NCBI GenBank assembly: GCA_002377245.1
Contig: DFPL01000326.1
Span: forward strand, 1-11,578
Direction of reading: 5' to 3'
DNA from: Enterobacteriaceae bacterium UBA3516
Lineage (GTDB): Bacteria; Pseudomonadota; Gammaproteobacteria; Enterobacterales; Enterobacteriaceae
DNA: 11,578 nucleotides
Part shown: piece by piece, positions 6,673 through 11,578 of the stretch
Position numbering within the stretch: the stretch's first letter is position 1
Layout: the number at the start of each line of letters is the position of its first letter
Translations under genes and position numbers: made by a program
Notes under the pieces: generated by a model
Database searches by the model: none
Told to the model about the DNA's origin: nothing
What the model saw: the letters and a program-made list of their open reading frames with translations, nothing else

Positions 6673-6674
6673 CT
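6669..6674 (+). promoter_or_regulatory. Candidate yjjX -10 element
   Basis: TATACT on the + strand matches five of six bases, with CTGTAA (6646-6651) as a weak -35 at 17 bp. It shares bases with the gpmB -10 on the other strand, so the two promoters could compete for polymerase. The yjjX leader would be about 70 bases. Confidence 0.35.
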
Positions 6675-6752
6675 GCGATGAAATTTATTATTTGAGGACG
6701 GCTTTACCCGGCATGAAAAACGCGTCTCATTTCGGGCTGCCAAGTATAGATT

Positions 6753-7268
6753 ATGCACCATGTTGTCGTTGCTACCACCAATCCCGCCAAAATTCGGGCG
6801 ATTCTGCACGCTTTTCATGAGATTTACGGCGAAGGTTGCTGCGAAATCGAATCCGTTGACGTCGCAAGCGGCGTGCCGGAACAACCCCTCGGCAATGAAG
6901 AGACTCGCACAGGCGCCCGCAACCGGGTAAACAACGCCCGCCTTGCCAGGCCCAATGCGGATTTCTGGGTCGCCATAGAAGCAGGAATTGATGAAGGCAG
7001 CACCTTTAGCTGGGTGGTGATTGAGAATAGTGAGCAGCGCGGAGAATCACGTTCCGCCACCCTGCCCCTGCCTGAAGTGATTCTGGAAAAAATCCGTGAA
7101 GGTGAAGCCCTGGGTCCGGCGATGTCGAGTTACACCGGCATCGATGAAATTGGCCGTAAAGAGGGGGCCATTGGGGTATTTACCGCTGGTAAACTCACCC
7201 GCGCCAGCGTCTATCACCAGGCGGTGATTCTGGCCTTAAGCCCGTTCCACAATGCGGTCTATCGCTGA
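6753..7268 (+). CDS. yjjX: YjjX, inosine/xanthosine triphosphatase
   Basis: YjjX is a cytoplasmic house-cleaning NTPase that hydrolyses non-canonical purine triphosphates (ITP, XTP) to diphosphates and phosphate, keeping them out of nucleic acids. It has also been found to bind elongation factor Tu. It is 171 residues, against about 170 in E. coli. Family marks are the N-terminal nucleotide-binding ATTNPAKI (8-15), the NEETRTGARNRVNNAR stretch, WVAIEAGID, the GPAMSSYTGIDEIGRKEGAIG stretch with its conserved acidic residues, and AVILALSPFHN near the end. The start is an ATG with little Shine-Dalgarno pairing. The last ten bases overlap the 3' end of trpR on the opposite strand, and no terminator follows. 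Confidence 0.95.
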   Translation: MHHVVVATTNPAKIRAILHAFHEIYGEGCCEIESVDVASGVPEQPLGNEETRTGARNRVNNARLARPNADFWVAIEAGIDEGSTFSWVVIENSEQRGESRSATLPLPEVILEKIREGEALGPAMSSYTGIDEIGRKEGAIGVFTAGKLTRASVYHQAVILALSPFHNAVYR

Positions 7269-7588
7269 GCGTTGAGTAAGATCGCTTCCAGCCATACGCG
7301 TAAGTCGGCCGGTGCTGACTTTAAACTGTTGGAGCCACGGGTAATAGTGGCAATACCGGCACCCAGCTCCGTTTTCAGCTCGCGCTGACTCATCTCGCCG
7401 CGCAAAAGCTCTTCGATGATCCGCACGCGAGTGCCCAGTGCTTCACGTTCATCCGGCGTAAGCATCAGATTGAGCAGGGGGAGATGCAGATCCTGTTCAT
7501 ACGATTGTCTGACGAGTTCAACGAAGCGCAGCCATTCCTGGTTGCGTTGTTCGGCCATGGCCGCTGAATAGGGTGATTGTTGAGTCAT
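7259..7588 (-). CDS. trpR: TrpR, tryptophan repressor
   Basis: TrpR is a dimeric cytoplasmic repressor. With bound L-tryptophan it blocks the trp operon, aroH, aroL, mtr and trpR itself. It has 109 residues from the ATG at 7588, one more than E. coli. The corepressor pocket residues T44, R54 and R84 are present (LMLTPDEREALGTRVR). The helix-turn-helix MSQRELKTELGAGIATITR (about 66-84) is intact, with one change from E. coli (N to T in the first helix). The first 20 residues and the last 15 vary as usual. A GCGGA five bases upstream of the ATG serves as ribosome binding site. An open frame extending 19 codons upstream runs through the operator and is not coding. It is transcribed in the same direction as slt. 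Confidence 0.97.
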   Translation of the reverse strand: MTQQSPYSAAMAEQRNQEWLRFVELVRQSYEQDLHLPLLNLMLTPDEREALGTRVRIIEELLRGEMSQRELKTELGAGIATITRGSNSLKSAPADLRVWLEAILLNAQR

Positions 7589-7603
7589 AATATTCCGCCA
7601 TTT

Positions 7604-7633
7604 TGCTGCGTACTCGTTAATGAGTACGCAGCA
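7604..7633 (-). promoter_or_regulatory. trpR operator
   Basis: A palindrome with two perfect 12-bp arms (TGCTGCGTACTC and GAGTACGCAGCA) flanks six central bases. Its 18-base core (7610-7627) matches the consensus trp operator GTACTAGTTAACTAGTAC at 15 positions. It covers the trpR -10 and start point, so bound TrpR would block its own promoter. No T run follows on either strand, so it is not a terminator. Confidence 0.93.
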
Positions 7634-7645
7634 TAGCATAAACAA
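7617..7645 (-). promoter_or_regulatory. trpR promoter
   Basis: On the - strand TTGTTT (7645-7640) is 17 bp from CATTAA (7622-7617), which lies inside the operator. The start point would be near 7610 and the leader about 22 bases. The -35 begins only six bases after the slt stop codon, and no terminator separates the two genes, so slt transcripts may read into trpR. Confidence 0.6.
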
Positions 7646-7651
7646 CGGCGA

Positions 7652-9592
7652 TCAGTAACGACGCTGCCATTCCGCGTCAGTCAGCACGGTTGGCTTGGTT
7701 CCGTTCATAAAGAAGCGGTAATAAGCATCATAGGCCAGTACGTTTTTCACATAACTGCGCGTTTCAGAAAACGGAATGCTTTCAATAAATGCGACCGCAT
7801 CAATACGCCCTGCGCTGTTATTCAACCAGGTACGCACGCGCCCGGGCCCGGCGTTGTACGCCGCCGAGGAGAAGATACGGTTGTTGCCAAACTGCTGATA
7901 GACGTACTGCAGGTAGCTGGTACCAATATTGATGTTGGTTTCCGGGTCGAGCAGCTGCGCCGCGTTGCTGTAGCCCGGAATATTAAACATCTTCACCGTG
8001 TGCGTTGCCGTTCCCGGCATAATTTGCATCAAGCCGCTTGCTCCCACCGGTGAACGAACTTTAGGGTTCCAGGCACTCTCCTGACGCGAAATTGCCATCG
8101 CATAGCTTTGCGGAATGTCTTTCCCCTGGGTATAACGCGCATAAAGATCGTTATATGCCAGCGGGAAACGCTCTTCCAACTGATCCCAAAGCTTACCGGC
8201 GATCGTTGCCTGAACGCTCAGATCCCACCAGTGTTGATTAAAGGCATAGCGTGCCAGTTGAGCCTGCTCGGAGACAGTGCGGCTGGTGATCAAATTGGCC
8301 CATTCACTGCGCGCGGTATTATCCTGATTCCAGAACATTAATTCGCGCACGCGTGCCATTTCTGGCCCTTGCGCCAGTGCGGGATCAATATTGCCGGGGG
8401 CTTTATCGATTTTCATCGTGTAATCTTCCCCCAGCCGCTGGGCGGCCACCATCGGGTAGAATCCGCGCTGCTGCATCAGCGTATGCAGGATCTCTTTTGC
8501 CTCAGTCTCGCGGCCACGCTCAAGCAGCAGATCGGCCTGCCAGTAGCGCCATTCATCTTTTTCTTTCGCGTCCATCGGCAGACGCGCCAGCCAGGTATTT
8601 AATCCCGCCCGGTCGCCGGTGCCGATTGCCATACGCACCCGGCGTTCCACAATGGACGTCGATTGCGAGCGCATGATGGCATCATCACGCCAGCGCGCTT
8701 GCTCCTCAGTCACGTCGTTGCCCATCAGCCGCCAGGCCACGGTATCTCTGAGGATCTGGGTTTGATCTTCGTTCAGTTGCTGCGCCTGCACCAGGGATGG
8801 AATCATCAGCCGCGCATTTTCCACATCCTGACGCGCCACGCTTTCAAACGCTTCAGCCGCCATCTGACGGGTGAAGTCTGTGGCTCCGGTGGTGCGGGCA
8901 AAATTCATGACGCTGTTTGGATCGTTTGCCAGCGCAATGATCGCCGTAGAGATGGTTTGATACTCCGAGGGCATTTGGCCTGCCAGCACCGTCACCAGTC
9001 GGGTATTCCCCGCTTTCATCGCCAGACGGATACGTTCCAGAAACGCCAGCGGATCCTGTTGACCAGACGCACGCCATGCGCCAAACAGCTGGTCACAGGC
9101 ATTCGGTTGGCTGTTGCCGGTCAGCCAGAGTTCTTTTGCCCCCTGCCAGGCCTCTTCGGCCTGCCCCGTATTCCACTTCGCATAGTAGTAATTACATTGC
9201 GCCTCGGTCGCTGCCGGTTTTTCCGGGCTAAAAGCCAGCAGGCCACGCCAGTCCTGTCGGCGCGCCAGTTCATTCACAAAGCGCGTCTTCAGGGTACGAG
9301 CGGGCGGTAGCGTAGGGTTAGCCTGAATAAAATTGCTGACGGTGACCGTGGGCTGGTTCATCAGATCGTCGGTAATCTGGCGATATTCCAGGTACGGATA
9401 GAGAGGGTAATTTTTCAGCGTCGGCATCAGTTGCGACACCACATCCATCTGCTTCAAGTCCCACGCCTGCTTGATTTGGGCGTAGCGACTACGTTGTTCA
9501 TCCAGTGAGTCCGCTCGAGCTGCATTGCTGAGGGACAGTAAACACATACTGGCCACCATGTAACGCCAGGCGGCTTGTTTCGCTCTCTGCAC
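7652..9592 (-). CDS. slt: Slt (Slt70), soluble lytic murein transglycosylase
   Basis: Slt cleaves the beta-1,4 bond between N-acetylmuramic acid and N-acetylglucosamine in periplasmic peptidoglycan, forming 1,6-anhydro ends. It works in wall turnover and in clearing defective strands made under beta-lactam stress. It is 646 residues, against 645 in E. coli. A signal peptide covers about residues 1-27, cut after ARA before DSLDEQ. The alpha-superhelical U and L domains (about 28-470) form the ring. The lysozyme-like C domain (about 475-646) has the catalytic E505 in SRQESAWNP, then SGLMQIMPGTA and SSAAYNAGPGR. The start is GTG with AGGA seven bases upstream, as in E. coli. An ATG at 9599 is in another frame. 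It is divergent from ettA. Confidence 0.97.
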   Translation of the reverse strand: MQRAKQAAWRYMVASMCLLSLSNAARADSLDEQRSRYAQIKQAWDLKQMDVVSQLMPTLKNYPLYPYLEYRQITDDLMNQPTVTVSNFIQANPTLPPARTLKTRFVNELARRQDWRGLLAFSPEKPAATEAQCNYYYAKWNTGQAEEAWQGAKELWLTGNSQPNACDQLFGAWRASGQQDPLAFLERIRLAMKAGNTRLVTVLAGQMPSEYQTISTAIIALANDPNSVMNFARTTGATDFTRQMAAEAFESVARQDVENARLMIPSLVQAQQLNEDQTQILRDTVAWRLMGNDVTEEQARWRDDAIMRSQSTSIVERRVRMAIGTGDRAGLNTWLARLPMDAKEKDEWRYWQADLLLERGRETEAKEILHTLMQQRGFYPMVAAQRLGEDYTMKIDKAPGNIDPALAQGPEMARVRELMFWNQDNTARSEWANLITSRTVSEQAQLARYAFNQHWWDLSVQATIAGKLWDQLEERFPLAYNDLYARYTQGKDIPQSYAMAISRQESAWNPKVRSPVGASGLMQIMPGTATHTVKMFNIPGYSNAAQLLDPETNINIGTSYLQYVYQQFGNNRIFSSAAYNAGPGRVRTWLNNSAGRIDAVAFIESIPFSETRSYVKNVLAYDAYYRFFMNGTKPTVLTDAEWQRRY

Positions 9593-9640
9593 TGCGCATT
9601 CCTCTTATAAAACGGTCATTGCAGCCTCATGCCGCACAAT

Positions 9641-9668
9641 TTATTAATGCTAACCGTGCCTGACGCAA
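9641..9668 (-). promoter_or_regulatory. Tentative slt promoter
   Basis: On the - strand TTGCGT (9668-9663) and TAATAA (9646-9641) are 16 bp apart, about 50 bases before the slt GTG. Both hexamers are imperfect, each matching three consensus bases. I see nothing better in the 206-bp slt/ettA gap. Confidence 0.25.
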
Positions 9669-9755
9669 CGCGCCACGTAATGGACACTTTTTTACCTTTC
9701 TCGCCCGTTTTAACACACCTGACAGGGCTGGCTGGGATTGGGCAAAGAAAACGGC

Positions 9756-9761
9756 TACACT
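9756..9761 (+). promoter_or_regulatory. Tentative ettA -10 element
   Basis: TACACT on the + strand lies 37 bases before the ettA GTG. No strong -35 is present; CTGGGA at 9732-9737, 18 bp away, is the closest. The rest of the slt/ettA divergent region (9593-9798) shows no repeat, terminator or small gene that I can support. Confidence 0.25.
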
Positions 9762-9798
9762 CCGCTGTTGATATTACATAAAAGAGGCGAAGTCCAAC

Positions 9799-11466
9799 GT
9801 GGCTCAATTCGTATATACCATGCACCGTGTCGGCAAGGTGGTTCCGCCGAAACGTCATATTCTGAAAAACATCTCGCTGAGTTTCTTCCCTGGCGCAAAA
9901 ATCGGCGTACTGGGCCTTAACGGCGCCGGTAAGTCCACCCTGCTGCGTATTATGGCTGGCATCGACACCGACATCGAAGGTGAAGCCCGCCCTCAGCCGG
10001 GTCTCAAAATTGGTTACCTGCCGCAGGAACCGCAGTTAAATCCTGAGCAGACCGTGCGTGAATCCGTTGAAGAAGCGGTTGCCGAGGTCGTTAACGCGCT
10101 GAAAGGCCTGGATGAAGTGTATGCTAAGTACGCGGAACCGGATGCCGACTTCGATAAGCTGGCGGCTCAACAGGGCAAGTTTGAAGAGATCATTCAGGCG
10201 CACGACGGTCATAACCTGAACGTCCAGTTGGAACGTGCGGCGGATGCCCTGCGTCTGCCTGACTGGGATGCGAAAATCGCAACCCTGTCCGGTGGTGAAC
10301 GCCGCCGTGTGGCGCTTTGCCGCCTGCTGCTCGAAAAACCCGATATGCTGCTGCTCGACGAACCGACTAACCACCTGGATGCGGAATCCGTGGCGTGGCT
10401 GGAACGTTTCCTGCACGACTTCGAAGGCACCGTGGTGGCGATTACCCACGACCGTTACTTCCTTGATAACGTTGCTGGCTGGATCCTTGAGCTTGACCGC
10501 GGTGAAGGTATTCCGTGGGAAGGCAACTACTCCTCCTGGCTGGAGCAGAAAGATCAGCGCCTGGCACAGGAAGCTTCTCAGGAAGCAGCGCGTCGTAAAT
10601 CGATTGAGAAAGAGCTGGAGTGGGTTCGTCAGGGCGCGAAAGGCCGTCAGTCTAAGGGCAAGGCCCGTCTGGCACGCTTTGAAGAGCTGAACAACGCTGA
10701 ATACCAGAAGCGTAACGAAACCAACGAGCTGTTTATTCCACCAGGAGCCCGCCTGGGTGACAAAGTGGTGGAAGTCAGCAACCTGCGTAAATCCTACGGC
10801 GATCGCCTGCTGATTGACGACCTGAGCTTTGCCGTGCCTAAAGGGGCGATTGTCGGCATCATCGGTCCAAACGGCGCGGGTAAATCGACCCTGTTCCGCA
10901 TGATGTCCGGTCAGGAATCACCTGACAGCGGCACTATCACCCTGGGTGATACCGTCAAGCTGGCCTCCGTTGACCAGTTCCGTGACGCAATGGACAACAG
11001 CAAGACCGTGTGGGAAGAAGTCTCAGGTGGGCAGGATATTATGCGCATCGGCAATACCGAGATGCCAAGCCGCGCCTACGTTGGCCGCTTCAACTTCAAA
11101 GGGGTTGATCAGGGCAAACGCGTCGGCGAGCTGTCCGGTGGTGAGCGCGGTCGTCTGCACCTGGCAAAACTGCTGCAGGTTGGCGGCAACGTGCTGCTGC
11201 TCGATGAACCGACCAACGACCTGGATATCGAAACCCTGCGCGCGTTAGAAAACGCTCTGCTGGAGTTCCCGGGCTGCGCGATGGTTATCTCGCATGACCG
11301 TTGGTTCCTTGACCGTATCGCCACCCACATTCTGGACTACCAGGATGAAGGTAAAGTGGAATTCTTTGAAGGTAACTTTACCGAGTACGAAGAGTACAAG
11401 AAACGCACCCTCGGCGCTGACGCGCTGGAACCAAAGCGCATCAAGTACAAACGTATTTCAAAATAA
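9799..11466 (+). CDS. ettA: EttA, energy-dependent translational throttle ABC-F ATPase
   Basis: EttA (YjjK) is a cytoplasmic ABC-F protein with no transmembrane part. It binds the ribosomal E site and gates the first rounds of elongation according to the ATP/ADP ratio. It is 555 residues, as in E. coli. The first ABC domain has Walker A GLNGAGKST (39-47), signature LSGGERRR and Walker B LLLDEPTNHLD with catalytic E188. The arm subdomain lies at about 95-135. A charged linker, the P-site tRNA interaction motif (about 240-320), contains EWVRQGAKGRQSKGKARLAR. The second ABC domain has GPNGAGKST, LSGGERGR and LLLDEPTNDLD with E470. The GTG start gives MAQFVYTMHRVGK, identical to E. coli. GAGG lies 11 bases upstream; an internal ATG seven codons in is less likely. 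Two terminators follow. Confidence 0.97.
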   Translation: MAQFVYTMHRVGKVVPPKRHILKNISLSFFPGAKIGVLGLNGAGKSTLLRIMAGIDTDIEGEARPQPGLKIGYLPQEPQLNPEQTVRESVEEAVAEVVNALKGLDEVYAKYAEPDADFDKLAAQQGKFEEIIQAHDGHNLNVQLERAADALRLPDWDAKIATLSGGERRRVALCRLLLEKPDMLLLDEPTNHLDAESVAWLERFLHDFEGTVVAITHDRYFLDNVAGWILELDRGEGIPWEGNYSSWLEQKDQRLAQEASQEAARRKSIEKELEWVRQGAKGRQSKGKARLARFEELNNAEYQKRNETNELFIPPGARLGDKVVEVSNLRKSYGDRLLIDDLSFAVPKGAIVGIIGPNGAGKSTLFRMMSGQESPDSGTITLGDTVKLASVDQFRDAMDNSKTVWEEVSGGQDIMRIGNTEMPSRAYVGRFNFKGVDQGKRVGELSGGERGRLHLAKLLQVGGNVLLLDEPTNDLDIETLRALENALLEFPGCAMVISHDRWFLDRIATHILDYQDEGKVEFFEGNFTEYEEYKKRTLGADALEPKRIKYKRISK

Positions 11467-11471
11467 ACAGC

Positions 11472-11498
11472 AAAAAGGCAGCGTTAGCTGCCCTTTTT
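11472..11498 (+). terminator. ettA terminator 1
   Basis: The stem GGCAGC / GCTGCC with loop GTTA is preceded by five A and followed by C and five T. It begins six bases after the ettA stop and is the first unit of a 61-bp tandem near-repeat. Confidence 0.85.
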
Positions 11499-11532
11499 AG
11501 TGTTTTCTCCCTCTCCCCATAGAGGTAAAAGC

Positions 11533-11559
11533 AAAAAGGCAACGCAAGTTGCCTTTTTT
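11533..11559 (+). terminator. ettA terminator 2
   Basis: The perfect 11-bp stem AAAAAGGCAAC / GTTGCCTTTTT with loop GCAA is followed by another T. Because of the A run upstream it would also work, less strongly, for transcripts arriving from the right on the - strand. Confidence 0.88.
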
Positions 11560-11578
11560 AGTGTTTTCTCCCTCTCCC

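Larger units (their letters stand above)
11470..11578 (+). repeat. 61-bp tandem near-repeat containing a terminator
   Basis: Two units start at 11470 and 11531. Both begin GCAAAAAGGCA and have a four-base-loop hairpin and a T run. Both continue with AGTGTTTTCTCCCTCTCCC (from 11499 and 11560). The second unit is cut by the window end, so more copies may follow. The hairpin stems differ by a matched change that keeps pairing. Confidence 0.85.

Noticed and set aside
7604..7633. The trpR palindrome as a slt terminator
   Set aside because: No T run follows on the - strand (AAAATGG), while it matches the trp operator closely.
7589..7645. 19-codon upstream extension of trpR
   Set aside because: It consists of the trpR promoter and operator and starts at TTG; the 109-residue form matches the family.
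8663..9310. Antisense 215-codon open frame within slt
   Set aside because: It has no recognisable family, no ribosome binding site and fully mirrors slt codons; it is a GC-rich shadow frame.

Overview
The window is ordinary core chromosome of an enterobacterium (Enterobacteriaceae). Every protein is a close relative of its E. coli counterpart. The gene order arcA - creD - creC - creB - creA - rob - gpmB - yjjX - trpR - slt - ettA is the E. coli arcA-to-ettA segment read in the opposite direction. Enough residues differ from E. coli (for example in CreA, CreD and the C-terminal half of Rob) to suggest another genus, perhaps of the Enterobacter/Lelliottia/Klebsiella type, but I cannot fix the genus by eye. 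I see no transposase, integrase, phage gene, tRNA, rRNA or CRISPR array, and no sign of recent transfer.

Layout. Bases 1-116 are the arcA leader and arcA follows on the + strand (117-833). It meets the end of the cre operon at a hairpin with T runs on both sides (852-879). The creABCD operon runs on the - strand: creA 4931-4461, creB 4449-3760, creC 3760-2336, creD 2279-900. It encodes a secreted protein, a response regulator, its sensor kinase and an inner-membrane protein. creD has its own control region, with a perfect CreB-binding direct repeat (cre-tag) embedded in the last codons of creC. Upstream of creA, and divergent from it, lies rob (+, 5141-6010), whose promoter carries a marbox-like site. 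rob ends tail-to-tail with gpmB (-, 6654-6007), and their stop codons overlap. gpmB and yjjX (+, 6753-7268) diverge from a shared 98-bp region with back-to-back -10 elements. yjjX ends inside the 3' end of trpR (-, 7588-7259). trpR has a large palindromic operator (7604-7633) immediately after the end of slt (-, 9592-7652). slt and ettA (+, 9799-11466) diverge, and both use GTG starts. Two tandem terminators follow ettA as a 61-bp near-repeat.

Functional themes. Two OmpR-family regulators (ArcA and CreB), a MarA/SoxS-type regulator (Rob) and the tryptophan repressor are interleaved with housekeeping genes: phosphoglycerate-mutase-like GpmB, the NTP house-cleaning enzyme YjjX, lytic transglycosylase Slt and ribosome-associated ABC-F factor EttA. 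No undescribed multi-gene system is visible. The observations worth checking are regulatory: a hairpin that could mask the creD start only on read-through mRNA, a second degenerate cre-tag, a possible near-leaderless gpmB mRNA, convergent genes that overlap without terminators, and tandem terminators with compensatory stem changes.
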